Position numbers and translations under genes: made by a program. From an alpha proteobacterium AAP38 (GTDB lineage: Bacteria > Pseudomonadota > Alphaproteobacteria > Azospirillales > Azospirillaceae), in contig LJHR01000007.1 in assembly GCA_001296005.1 (NCBI GenBank), positions 40,598 to 104,597 of the forward strand: a stretch of 64,000 bases of DNA, given 5' to 3'. This document shows, piece by piece, positions 54,083-64,000 of the stretch. Under the pieces are notes generated by a model. It was given only the letters and a program-made list of their open reading frames with translations. It was not told where the DNA came from and made no database searches. Each line of letters begins with the position of its first letter. Position 1 is the first letter of the stretch.

Positions 54083-55492
54083 ATGACAGACGCCGATGAC
54101 AGCCAGATGCCGCAGCGCCGCGTGCCACAGCTGGACTGGCCCCGGCTGATCCTCTGGCTGGGCGGATTCGCGCTGCTGGGGCCGGCGCTTTGGAATGGCT
54201 TTCCCATCGTGTTCTTCGACACGGCCGGCTACATCAAGCGTGTGCTGGATTGGGACCTGGAGCCGGGCCGTTCCTTCTTCTATGGTCTATTCCTCTATGT
54301 CACGTCGGGCGGCTGGTTCAGTTTCTGGGGACCGATCCTGGCGCAGGCGGGGGCGACCCTGTGGCTGATCCATCTGCTGCTGCGCGTGCATCGGATCGGG
54401 TTCCGTGACTGGCCGCTGCGGCAGGTCACGGGGGCGGTGGCCATCGCGCTGTCGGCCCTGACGGGTGTGTCCTGGTATGTGGCGCAGGTGATGCCGGATA
54501 TCCTGCTGCCCTTGCTGGTCCTCTGTTTCTGGCTGCTGTCCTTCCGCTGGGACGATCTGGACTGGCGGGAAAGGCTGGGCGTGGCGGCCATCGGCCTGCT
54601 GGCCCTGCTGTCGCACATGTCCTCCATGGCGCTGGCCGGTGGGCTGGTGCTGACCATCGCGGCGGCCAAGGGGCTGGACCGCTGGCGGGGTTGGGGCCTG
54701 TCACCGCGCGTCTGGCCGGCGGCGGCCCTGCTGGCCCTGTCGGTCATCGCCATGCCGACCCTGCATATGGCCCTGATCGGCAAGCCGGGCTTCACGCCGG
54801 GTGGCCCCGTCTTCATCTTCGGACGGCTGGTACAGGATGGGTTGGCCCAGCGTTACCTGACCGACCATTGCCCGGACCCGACCATCAAGCTGTGTGCCTT
54901 TAAGGGCAATCTGCCGGCCACTGCCGATGATTTCATCTGGCACAAGGACAGCCCGTTTGTCGCCATTGGCGGCTGGGACAGTGCCACGCCGGAGCTGTCG
55001 CGGCTGGTGGGTGGCATCGTCAGCGCCTATCCGGGTGCCTTCCTGTCCACGGCCCTGGTCGCCACCAAGGATCAGTTGCTGATGGTCCAGACCGGCGATG
55101 GGCTGGATGAATGGCAGGAGGTGACGCGCTGGATCTTCCGCGCCTTCATGGCCGACGGCATGCATCAGGCCTTTGCCGGGGCGAAGCAGCAGCGGCAGAA
55201 GACGACGCAGGACCTATTCGACGCACTGAACCTCATACATGTGCCGATGGCGCATCTGTCGGGTCTGGGCTTGATTCTGGTTGCCGCCTGGGGCTTTCGC
55301 ACGGGCCGGCGTGATCTGGCGGCGCTGGCCCTGTTCGTCCTGATCGCGCTGATCGGCAATGCCTTCATCAATGGCGCCCTGTCCAACCCGCATGACCGGT
55401 ATCAAAGCCGCATCGTCTGGCTGGCGACCCTGGTCGTGGGGGTGGCGGCACTGCGGGCCGTCACGCCGCCACGGTCAGGGGCGGCAGGCTGA
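54083..55492 (+). CDS. Polytopic membrane protein of unknown function
   Basis: A 469-residue integral membrane protein with about ten hydrophobic segments, such as LILWLGGFALLGPALW, ILLPLLVLCFWLLSF, ALAGGLVLTIAA and DLAALALFVLIALIGNAF. A soluble stretch lies between about 270 and 390. The early FFDTAGYIKRVLDWDLEPGR resembles the first outer loop of glycosyltransferase-C fold proteins, with an aspartate suited to catalysis, but the family cannot be confirmed. The start at 54083 has AGAGGTCCC upstream. Its 3' end overlaps the convergent lysR gene by 32 bases. Confidence 0.7.
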   Translation: MTDADDSQMPQRRVPQLDWPRLILWLGGFALLGPALWNGFPIVFFDTAGYIKRVLDWDLEPGRSFFYGLFLYVTSGGWFSFWGPILAQAGATLWLIHLLLRVHRIGFRDWPLRQVTGAVAIALSALTGVSWYVAQVMPDILLPLLVLCFWLLSFRWDDLDWRERLGVAAIGLLALLSHMSSMALAGGLVLTIAAAKGLDRWRGWGLSPRVWPAAALLALSVIAMPTLHMALIGKPGFTPGGPVFIFGRLVQDGLAQRYLTDHCPDPTIKLCAFKGNLPATADDFIWHKDSPFVAIGGWDSATPELSRLVGGIVSAYPGAFLSTALVATKDQLLMVQTGDGLDEWQEVTRWIFRAFMADGMHQAFAGAKQQRQKTTQDLFDALNLIHVPMAHLSGLGLILVAAWGFRTGRRDLAALALFVLIALIGNAFINGALSNPHDRYQSRIVWLATLVVGVAALRAVTPPRSGAAG

Positions 55493-56360
55493 TCGCCTGG
55501 ATTTCCCGCACCAGGAAATCGATCAGGGGCTGGATCGGACCATCCTTGGCCCGATCCTCCCCAAACACCGCCGTCTCCACCGGGTCCAGCGCCGGGAACC
55601 CATCGGCGGGACCCAGCACCCGCAGACCGGGCACCAGGGCGCCCGCGCCCAGGCACGTCACACCCAGCCCGGCCAGTGCCGCCGCCCGCACCGCCATGAA
55701 GGACCCGCTGGCATAGGTCGTGTGCCAGGACCGCCCCGCCCGGTCCAGCGCGGCCACGGCGCGGGTACGGTAGATGCAGGGATCGGGCAGCAGGCAGAGG
55801 GGTACCGGCGCGTCCCCGGCCTCTGCCCGCCAGTCGCTGGACGCCACCCAGACGACGGGCTCGCGCCACAGGAACCGGCCCTGCGGCCCCGTCTCGTTCC
55901 GCTTGGCGATCACCACATCCAGGCGGCCCTCGGCAATCTCCTGCACCATGTCGCTGCCCAGGCCGACCGACACGTCCAGGCGCACACGCGGATGGGCGCG
56001 GCGGAACCGGGCCAGCAGCAGGGGCAGATGTTCGGGCGCGAAATATTCGGCCACCCCGAACCGCACCAGCCCTGCTGCCTCGGGCGCCATCAGCCGCGCC
56101 ACCGTCTCATCATTCAGGGCCAGCAGGCGGCGGGCATAGGAGAGCAGCAGCTCCCCCTCCCCCGTCAGGGTCATGGCCCGGCCCGTACGGTCAAACAGGC
56201 TGCGGCCCAGCGTGGCCTCCAGCCGTTTGATCTTCATGCTGATGGCCGATTGCGTGCGGTGCAGCCGTTCGGCCGCTGCCGTGAAGCCATCATGATCGAC
56301 AATGGCCACAAAGGCCCGCAACGCATCCATATCCAGATCGGTCAAACGGCCCGGCATCAT
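55461..56360 (-). CDS. LysR-family transcriptional regulator
   Basis: A 299-residue LysR regulator. The N-terminal helix-turn-helix is DMDALRAFVAIVDHDGFTAA then RLHRTQSAISMKIKRLEATL, and GRSLFDRTGRAMTLTGEGEL. The rest is the co-inducer-binding domain. It is divergent from the oxidoreductase gene at 56470, with about 110 bases between, so it probably controls that gene. Start codons GTG 56363, ATG 56360 and ATG 56357 are adjacent; 56360 is chosen. Confidence 0.91.
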   Translation of the reverse strand: MMPGRLTDLDMDALRAFVAIVDHDGFTAAAERLHRTQSAISMKIKRLEATLGRSLFDRTGRAMTLTGEGELLLSYARRLLALNDETVARLMAPEAAGLVRFGVAEYFAPEHLPLLLARFRRAHPRVRLDVSVGLGSDMVQEIAEGRLDVVIAKRNETGPQGRFLWREPVVWVASSDWRAEAGDAPVPLCLLPDPCIYRTRAVAALDRAGRSWHTTYASGSFMAVRAAALAGLGVTCLGAGALVPGLRVLGPADGFPALDPVETAVFGEDRAKDGPIQPLIDFLVREIQAISLPPLTVAA

Positions 56361-56469
56361 CACAATCCTTGATTATCTCCATAAAGATAATTCGTTTCCC
56401 TTATTCAAAGGTCAAGCCCATCCTGTTGTCATGACACGGGCCAATGGCCCCAACCCGATGGAGATGATG

Positions 56470-57456
56470 ATGAAGGCGGTCCTGCTGAAGGATTTCGGTG
56501 GTGTGGACAATCTGGAACTGGCCGAGGTGCCGACACCCGTGGCGGGGCCGGGGCAGGTTCTGGTCAAGATCCATGCGGCCAGCGTGAACCCGGTCGATAC
56601 CAAAATCCGCAAGAATGGCCGCGCCATTGCCGCCGACCTGCCCTCCATCCTGGGCTGTGACATGGCCGGCACTGTGGTGGCCCTGGGCGAGGGCGTCAGC
56701 GGCTTTACCGTCGGGCAGGCCGTCTATGGCTGTGTCGGCGGGGTGAAGGGGTTGCAGGGAACCTATGCGGAGTATGTGGCCGCCGATGCCAAACTGCTGG
56801 CGCCGGCCCCTGCCGGCCTGTCGCTGCGGGATGCCGCCGCCCTGCCGCTGGTCACCCTGACGGCGTGGGAGGCGCTGGTGGACCGGGCGCGGGTGCAGCC
56901 GGGACAGAAGGTGCTGATTCATGGCGGGGCCGGCGGTGTCGGCCATGTCGCCATCCAGATCGCCAAGATGCAGGGCGCACACGTCACCACCACCATCTCT
57001 TCCGATGAAAAGGCCGATCTGGCCCGGTCCTTCGGCGCGGACGAGGTGGTGAATTACCGGACCGAAGCGGTGGAGGCCTATGTCGCCCGCCTGACGGGCG
57101 GCCAGGGCTTCGACATCGTGCTGGACGCCACCGGCGGCAGCGACATCGCCACCAGCTTCGCCGCCGCCCGGTTCAACGGGCAGGTGGTGACCATCGTGGC
57201 GGGGTACAGCGCCGACCTGTCGCCCATGCATGGCAAGGGGTTGAGCCTGCATGTGGTCTTCATGCTGCTGCCCATGCTGTATGACCATGGCTTTGCCATC
57301 GACCGCGCGCATCAGGGCAAGGTTCTGGCCGATACCGCCAGCAAGCTGCGCCCCCTGGTCGATCCCACCCGCTTCACCCTGGCCGATATTGGTGCCGCCC
57401 ATACGCGGCTGGAGGATGGCAAGGCACAGGGCAAGCTGGTGATCGATGTGGCGTGA
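56470..57456 (+). CDS. Quinone oxidoreductase-like MDR protein
   Basis: A 328-residue medium-chain reductase of the zinc-free quinone oxidoreductase type. Blocks are MKAVLLKDFGGVDNLELAEV, then IHAASVNPVDTKIRKNGRAI, LGCDMAGTVVALGEGV, the cofactor motif VLIHGGAGGVGHVAIQIAKM and DIVLDATGGSDIATSF. Several in-frame ATGs exist (56431, 56458, 56464, 56467, 56470). The last has GGAG at the best distance. Likely the target of the divergent LysR. Confidence 0.9.
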   Translation: MKAVLLKDFGGVDNLELAEVPTPVAGPGQVLVKIHAASVNPVDTKIRKNGRAIAADLPSILGCDMAGTVVALGEGVSGFTVGQAVYGCVGGVKGLQGTYAEYVAADAKLLAPAPAGLSLRDAAALPLVTLTAWEALVDRARVQPGQKVLIHGGAGGVGHVAIQIAKMQGAHVTTTISSDEKADLARSFGADEVVNYRTEAVEAYVARLTGGQGFDIVLDATGGSDIATSFAAARFNGQVVTIVAGYSADLSPMHGKGLSLHVVFMLLPMLYDHGFAIDRAHQGKVLADTASKLRPLVDPTRFTLADIGAAHTRLEDGKAQGKLVIDVA

Positions 57457-57560
57457 TCCCTGCTTCAACAGGGCGCATTGAAATATTGCCCTTGATCCGC
57501 CACTTTGTTGCATGAACATTGTTCTCTGGCGAAGGTTTCGGCCTTCACCCGCGTATAAGG

Positions 57561-57674
57561 CTTAACTGCCCCGGGCTCGCCCTTGGGCAGTTAAGCGGCT
57601 GGTGACCACCAGCCCGGCGCCCATGCGCCGTAAGCCCAAGCTGCCGGAAGGCAGCGCCCGGCGCATGAGGGAAC
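57561..57674 (-). repeat. Four-hairpin structured repeat, copy B
   Basis: Lies between the MDR gene and the lipoprotein gene, read on the minus strand from 57674. Hairpin 1 is 57640-57655 (GCTGCC/GGCAGC, loop TTCC when read 5'-3'). Hairpin 2 is 57615-57630 (CGGCGC/GCGCCG, loop ATGG). Hairpin 3 is 57598-57613 (GCTGGT/ACCAGC, loop GGTC). Hairpin 4 is 57561-57595 (CTTAACTGCCC with its complement, plus an inner stem). The lead GTTCCCTCATGCGCCGGGCG and linker CTTGGGCTTACG match copies A and C. Confidence 0.8.
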
Positions 57675-57747
57675 GTGAAGACAGGGGCGGTGCGGCCGGC
57701 GGCACGGGAATGATGCCGGTGATAGATTGCGTCAAGGAGCGTAGGTC

Positions 57748-58245
57748 ATGAAAGTCAACCGTCAAACGACCATCCGGGGCCTGATTGCCGCCGGCGCGCT
57801 GCTGGGGCTTTCGGCCTGCGCCAACCCGCAGGCCGATCAGGCCGCCTATGCCCAGCAGGCCTTTGTCGGCATGCCCAAACAGACCCTGCTGTCCTGCGCC
57901 GGCGTGCCGACGCGCAGCGCCAGTGTCGACAATGTCGATTACTACACCTACACGTCGGAACGGCTGGTCACCACGCCCGCCCCTGGCCCGCATTTCGGCT
58001 TCGGTTACGGCTATGGCTATCGCCGCCCCTGGTCGCCCTGGGGCTGGGGTGTCGGCTTTGACGATTACCCGGAAACCGAAACCCGCGACTGTCAGGCCAC
58101 CTTCACGCTGAAGGACGGCGTGGTGCAGCGCATCGTCTATAACAGCGCCAGCGACGGCCAGGCCGCCCGCCTGGGCCAGTGCTACCGCATCGTCGAAAAC
58201 TGCCTGGCCCTGATCCCGCAGCAGCAGAGCCAGCAGGGGAAGTAA
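57748..58245 (+). CDS. Hypothetical lipoprotein
   Basis: A 165-residue lipoprotein. The signal is TIRGLIAAGALLGLSAC with the lipobox cysteine at 24. The mature part includes PKQTLLSCAGVPTRSASVDN, a glycine/tyrosine-rich region (FGFGYGYGYRRPWSPWGWG) and two cysteine-containing stretches (TRDCQATFTLKDGVVQ and GQCYRIVENC). The cysteines could form disulfides in the periplasm. The segment resembles SmpA/OmlA-like lipoproteins in the GMPKQTLLSCAG turn, but I cannot name a function. A terminator follows. Confidence 0.75.
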   Translation: MKVNRQTTIRGLIAAGALLGLSACANPQADQAAYAQQAFVGMPKQTLLSCAGVPTRSASVDNVDYYTYTSERLVTTPAPGPHFGFGYGYGYRRPWSPWGWGVGFDDYPETETRDCQATFTLKDGVVQRIVYNSASDGQAARLGQCYRIVENCLALIPQQQSQQGK

Positions 58246-58276
58246 AGCCCGGCTGCCTGACCTGTTGTTTTAAGGA

Positions 58277-58309
58277 AAAGCCCGACGGATCACTCCGCCG
58301 GGCTTTTTT
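58277..58309 (+). terminator. Terminator after the lipoprotein gene
   Basis: AAAAGCCCGACGGA, loop TCAC, then TCCGCCGGGCTTTTTT. Nearly the same sequence recurs at 59974-60007, beyond the toxin-antitoxin and nuclease genes. Confidence 0.87.
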
Positions 58310-58595
58310 CATGGCCGCACCCATGCCGACCGGTCCCGTGCAACGAAATGCAACACAAAATAAAGGGGTGTTTCATCACCCATGGCGGTTCCACACCGAC
58401 AGCACGGGGCGTCGGCAGGGGGAAGGCGCATGGGTGGCGTTGATGGTATCAAGGTAGCAGAACCGGCCCCGGAAGTCAGCGGTTAGGGTGGGGTGGGCGT
58501 GGTGGAACAAGTCCCCAGATCGACCAAAGGCCCGCCAGCTTGGCGATTAACAGCTGATGTAGTAACATGGCCACATTAGAGGCAGGAGGCGCGTC
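58310..58595. other. Intergenic region before the Phd/PIN pair
   Basis: About 290 bases with no credible gene. It has a GGGTG-N6-CACCC hairpin near 58366-58381 and repeats of TGCAAC at about 58341-58356. Just before the antitoxin ATG a small ATGT-AGTA-ACAT dyad (about 58557-58568) could be the site bound by the antitoxin. Confidence 0.4.
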
Positions 58596-58856
58596 ATGGC
58601 CGTTACAACGGTATCCAGCCGGGAACTGAACCAAGACCTGGGCAAGGCGAAGCGCGCCGCCACGCAGAACCCTGTCGTCATTACCGACAGGGGCAAGCCG
58701 GCGTTCGTGTTGTTGTCTTATACTGAGTATCAGCGTCTGAGCGGTGCAGCACCGGGCCGTAATCTGGTGGAGGTGCTGTCCATGCCCGGCCTGTCGGAGA
58801 TCACGTTTGATCCCCCGAAGGCAGATATAGGGGCGCGCCCGGCGGATTTTTCCTGA
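58596..58856 (+). CDS. Phd/YefM-type antitoxin
   Basis: An 86-residue antitoxin. The N-terminal DNA-binding part is VTTVSSRELNQDLGKAKRAA, then PVVITDRGKPAFVLLSYTEY, the Phd/YefM pattern. The disordered C-terminal part (about 55-86) should wrap the toxin. Its stop overlaps the start of the toxin gene (TGATG), so translation is coupled. GGAGG precedes ATG 58596. Confidence 0.9.
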   Translation: MAVTTVSSRELNQDLGKAKRAATQNPVVITDRGKPAFVLLSYTEYQRLSGAAPGRNLVEVLSMPGLSEITFDPPKADIGARPADFS

Positions 58857-59272
58857 TGTATCTGCTGGATACGAATGTCATTTCGGAACTGCGTAAACTG
58901 GGTGATGGGCGCGCCGACGCCAATGTGACGGCGTGGTTGGCGAACCGGGATGCCAACAGCTTTTTCATATCCGTGATTACGGTGATGGAGCTTGAGATCG
59001 GCATCCTGCGTGTCGAACGGCGGGATCAACGACAAGCCAGCCTTCTGCGCCACTGGCTGGATTCGATTGTCCGACCAGAATTCTCCGACCGGACCCTGCC
59101 CATTGATGACGCCATCGCCCTACGCTGCGCCCGCCTGCATGTCCCCGACCCAAGAAGCGACCGCGACGCACTCATCGCCGCCACGGCGCTGCATCATGGC
59201 ATGTCGGTTGTGACGCGGAATGTGGCTGATTTCGCGGCGACAACGGTTCCGCTGATCAATCCGTGGGGGTAG
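58856..59272 (+). CDS. PIN-domain toxin (VapC/FitB type)
   Basis: A 138-residue ribonuclease toxin. The PIN active site is complete: MYLLDTNVISELRK (first aspartate), SVITVMELEIGIL (glutamate), and DPRSDRDALIAATALHHGMS (third acidic residue), then VVTRNVADF (fourth). It cleaves RNA when not bound by the antitoxin. It is encoded directly after the Phd-type antitoxin with a 1-base overlap. Compare the two PIN remnants at 26461 and 36458. Confidence 0.92.
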   Translation: MYLLDTNVISELRKLGDGRADANVTAWLANRDANSFFISVITVMELEIGILRVERRDQRQASLLRHWLDSIVRPEFSDRTLPIDDAIALRCARLHVPDPRSDRDALIAATALHHGMSVVTRNVADFAATTVPLINPWG

Positions 59273-59299
59273 CGGGTATTAACGATTGAGAGGCTTCCC

Positions 59300-59884
59300 G
59301 TGCGACAACCTGATGAGCAAGTAGATCTTGACCTAGTTGCCAAATATCTAGCTACGCGGAACCTGGTAGTCAGCCGGTTCAAGCACGCAGAGACACAGAA
59401 GGGTAAAACACCAGACTTCCGGGTAATTTATGGGGAGGATTTGGTTGCCTATTGCGAAGTGAAGTCTCCTCACGATCCATGGCTGGACGAACTGCTTGAC
59501 AGCGCCCAGCCGGAGGTCATCGTTGGCGGAATGCGATATGATCCCATATTCAACCGCCTCTCCCGTCACATGGCGAATGCTGCAAAGCAGTTCGATGCTG
59601 TAAATCCTCAAAGAACCGCGATCAACATTTTGGCTTTTGTTAATCACGATGATGCATCGGACTTCGGTGACATACGTGAAACTGTGACAGGCTATTTCCA
59701 TACTGCCGACGGCAGGCGCAGTGCGTCGATGTTGGAATTAGCAAATGGACGCTTGCTTGAACCAAAGCGTAAAATTGATGCTATTCTTTGGTTTGAAGCC
59801 AATGATCAGCGATTCGTGGGCGCAATGGTAAATGACGCTGAACCAACGCGAGAGCAACTGATCAGAAACTTATTAAAGTTGTAG
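59300..59884 (+). CDS. PD-(D/E)XK nuclease-like protein, unknown function
   Basis: A 194-residue protein. It has the core of the PD-(D/E)XK nuclease fold: a helical start (VDLDLVAKYLATRN), then P38-D39 in TPDFRVIYG and E53-V54-K55 in AYCEVKSPHD, ideal spacing for the catalytic D and ExK. The rest (INILAFVNHDDASDFGDI) is not recognised. GTG 59300 follows GAGAGG. It is visibly richer in A and T than its neighbours, which suggests transfer. It follows the Phd/PIN pair by 27 bases and may be co-transcribed. No methylase is present. Confidence 0.6.
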   Translation: MRQPDEQVDLDLVAKYLATRNLVVSRFKHAETQKGKTPDFRVIYGEDLVAYCEVKSPHDPWLDELLDSAQPEVIVGGMRYDPIFNRLSRHMANAAKQFDAVNPQRTAINILAFVNHDDASDFGDIRETVTGYFHTADGRRSASMLELANGRLLEPKRKIDAILWFEANDQRFVGAMVNDAEPTREQLIRNLLKL

Positions 59885-59973
59885 TGAGAGCGTGCCCAGC
59901 AGGACCGACTTGCAAGCCATTTGTCCCAGTAGAGCGACAAAGGTCTTTGACTAGGAACATCGTGCCCCCAACA

Positions 59974-60007
59974 AAAAAGCCCGGCGGATCGCTCCGCCGG
60001 GCTTTTT
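59974..60007. terminator. Bidirectional terminator between the nuclease gene and acnA
   Basis: AAAAAGCCCGGCGGA, loop TCGC, then TCCGCCGGGCTTTTT. It serves both convergent genes. It differs from the terminator at 58277-58309 by two changes in the stem and loop. Confidence 0.87.
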
Positions 60008-60057
60008 CTTGTCTCCACCACCGCCGGTCAACCCGGCGATGGGCACAACAACAACCC

Positions 60058-62763
<2,706 letters not shown>

Positions 62764-62972
62764 GGGGGGTGACTCCTCCAACGGGGTCGCGGGGTAAACG
62801 GCAGACCGTATCTCGCCCCGGCTCCAGCGTCCGGGACCGTTGATCTGCCAGGATGGCGTTTTCGGAGCGTGGTTTAGCGCTTTTTGCGGTGCGGGGAAAG
62901 GGCAGGTTGAGGGGATCAGCCCCCGATTTTTGTACAGATCGAGATGGATTTGCGACTTGTTGCGAAACGATC

Positions 62973-63308
62973 TTAATTGGGGTCCGATGGTGACGGGCTC
63001 GTCAGGGCCGGAACATAGCGGTCCACCTTGATCTCCCCTTCCCGCCGGCGGGCCTGGGCGATGTCGTAGCTGTTCTGCATGCGCATCAATGTGTCCATCG
63101 ACACGCCAAACGCCTTCTCCAGCCGCAGCGCCATTTCGGAGGAAAGCTGCGTGCGCTCGTTCAGCAGCATGGAAAGCGCAGCCCGTGTGACTCCCAGGAT
63201 GCTGGCCGCCGCCGTCACCGACAGGTCCAAAGGTTCGATCACCTCGTGCCGGATGAAGCCGCCGGGATGGGCCGGGCTTTTCAGGCGGATGCCGGTGATG
63301 GCGTTCAT
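62973..63308 (-). CDS. higA: HigA-family antitoxin
   Basis: A 111-residue XRE/HigA antitoxin. It begins [22 protein letters not shown] and has the helix-turn-helix [20 protein letters not shown], then [20 protein letters not shown]. It neutralises HigB and represses the operon. It follows higB by 9 bases in the reverse order typical of higBA. A C-terminal polar tail ends SPSPSDPN. Confidence 0.93.
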   Translation of the reverse strand: MNAITGIRLKSPAHPGGFIRHEVIEPLDLSVTAAASILGVTRAALSMLLNERTQLSSEMALRLEKAFGVSMDTLMRMQNSYDIAQARRREGEIKVDRYVPALTSPSPSDPN

Positions 63309-63317
63309 GGCCGTCTC

Positions 63318-63608
63318 CTAATGATAGTCCACATAGTCCAGATCGATGATCTCAACACCCGCCCGATCAATGGCGAAGGTTAACCGCCAGTTCTTGGTCA
63401 CATGCAGGCTCCATGTCCCCTTCCGGTCGCCAGTAAGCCGGTGTGCCTTCCAACTCGGCACGGTCGTAAGCTCATCTTCACGCTCCATATCCTGCAGAAA
63501 GGACAGTATGCGGATCAGCTTTGGCACAGCGGCAGCCGGCAATCCGCTGGCGTCATCATCCTCCATCAACCGGCGCAGCCCTTTATGGATGACGTTCCTG
63601 ATGATCAA
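63318..63608 (-). CDS. higB: HigB-family mRNA interferase toxin
   Basis: A RelE/ParE-superfamily toxin of 96 residues that cleaves mRNA on the ribosome. It has [33 protein letters not shown], then [20 protein letters not shown] and the end [12 protein letters not shown] to DLDYVDYH, which is the HigB-1 pattern. The frame opens at TTG 63638, but that start lies inside the operator-like dyad. TTG 63608, giving IIRNVIHKG, matches the family N-terminus and is chosen. Confidence 0.9.
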   Translation of the reverse strand: MIIRNVIHKGLRRLMEDDDASGLPAAAVPKLIRILSFLQDMEREDELTTVPSWKAHRLTGDRKGTWSLHVTKNWRLTFAIDRAGVEIIDLDYVDYH

Positions 63609-63626
63609 GGCGATATCCGAGGATAT

Positions 63627-63650
63627 GTATAGCGTCAAATGACACTATAC
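63627..63650. promoter_or_regulatory. Operator of the higBA operon
   Basis: GTATAGCGTCA-AA-TGACACTATAC, a near-perfect dyad (one mismatch per arm) at the 5' end of the higB transcript. HigA-type antitoxins repress their promoter at such dyads, so this is the probable autoregulatory site. Confidence 0.68.
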
Positions 63651-63886
63651 ACGACCTTCGGAACCGACGCATCTGTGATGTCCCCGCCCAAAAGTTTCCC
63701 AACCCGGCCCACGCGGATTGGTGAATGGCCCGCCCGCACCACCCGTTTTGAAATAATATCTCTTTTGCCGTGGCACGGTTGACAGAGCGGACTTTTTCAC
63801 AGAGATGTCATGCCGTCCGCGCGGGATGCGTTCGTTGCATGGCTGATACCATGCGGGGACCGAGGCGCGATGGAGGGACCCTGTCG

Positions 63887-64000
63887 ATGCTGTCTTACAC
63901 TGTCCGGCGCCTGCTGGAAGCGATCCCGACATTGCTGGTGATCGTGGCCTTGTCGTTCTTCCTGATGCATTCGGCACCGGGTGGCCCGTTCGACAGCGAA
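63887..64000 (+). CDS. Oligopeptide ABC transporter permease OppB, 5' part
   Basis: The first 38 codons of a binding-protein-dependent permease of the OppB/DppB family, cut by the right edge. [20 protein letters not shown] followed by [18 protein letters not shown] is the characteristic first membrane helix with the APGGPFD motif. A GGAGG site precedes ATG 63887. It probably belongs to an opp operon continuing outside the window. Confidence 0.9.
   Translation, partial: MLSYTVRRLLEAIPTLLVIVALSFFLMHSAPGGPFDSE

Noticed and set aside
58310..58595. Integrase or transposase remnant before the toxin-antitoxin pair
   Set aside because: Short frames near 58430-58480 show no recombinase motif, and no inverted terminal repeats were found.

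Overview
The window is about 64 kb of GC-rich chromosomal DNA with dense, short-spaced genes. It looks like an alphaproteobacterium, most likely Rhodospirillales in the Azospirillum/Niveispirillum neighbourhood. That is inferred from the split proton-translocating transhydrogenase (pntAA-pntAB-pntB), a SigF/NrsF sigma/anti-sigma pair, the aapJQMP amino-acid transporter, a phbA-phbB pair, the rpe-heparinase-purH order and the codon use. No rRNA, tRNA, CRISPR array, insertion sequence or prophage was seen.

Layout. 1-10 kb: the 5' part of glgC (cut by the window edge), amtB, two oxidoreductase/regulator units, an outer membrane protein and the pnt operon. 10-19 kb: a peptide-binding protein, a membrane class III adenylate cyclase, an M48 lipoprotein protease, a stand-alone cyclic-nucleotide-binding protein, a truncated glycosyltransferase, an OmpR regulator, a D,D-carboxypeptidase and a GST. 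19-27.9 kb: gpsA, purH, heparinase-like protein, rpe, esterase, glyoxalase II and a cupin. 27.9-31.9 kb: one compact minus-strand operon for a copper-buffering RiPP (bufferin) that carries its own ECF sigma factor and anti-sigma factor. 32-37 kb: histidine kinase, phbAB, flavodoxin-like reductase and Nudix. 37-42 kb: aapJQMP. 41.7-46 kb: homogentisate catabolism (MarR regulator, hmgA, fahA, maiA). 46-58 kb: CurA-type reductase, diguanylate cyclase, RraA, a giant alpha-2-macroglobulin, a polytopic membrane protein, LysR plus oxidoreductase, and a lipoprotein. 58-64 kb: a Phd/PIN toxin-antitoxin pair, an AT-rich nuclease-like gene, acnA, higBA and the start of an oppB-type permease cut by the right edge.

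The most unusual signal is a dispersed intergenic element present three times (22938-23040, 48908-49013, 57561-57674). Each copy folds into four consecutive hairpins. The stems differ between copies by paired changes while loops and a TTGGCTTACG-like linker are kept, so structure rather than sequence is conserved. The second main point is the self-contained bufferin operon: precursor, MNIO enzyme, partner, DoxX, an unrecognised 90-residue secreted protein, sigF and nrsF. Its promoter-like GTAACC-N15-CGAA element lies in front of the precursor. Smaller points are two decayed PIN-toxin C-termini, a toxin-antitoxin plus nuclease cassette framed by near-identical terminators, a thioester-less alpha-2-macroglobulin and several clear operator palindromes.
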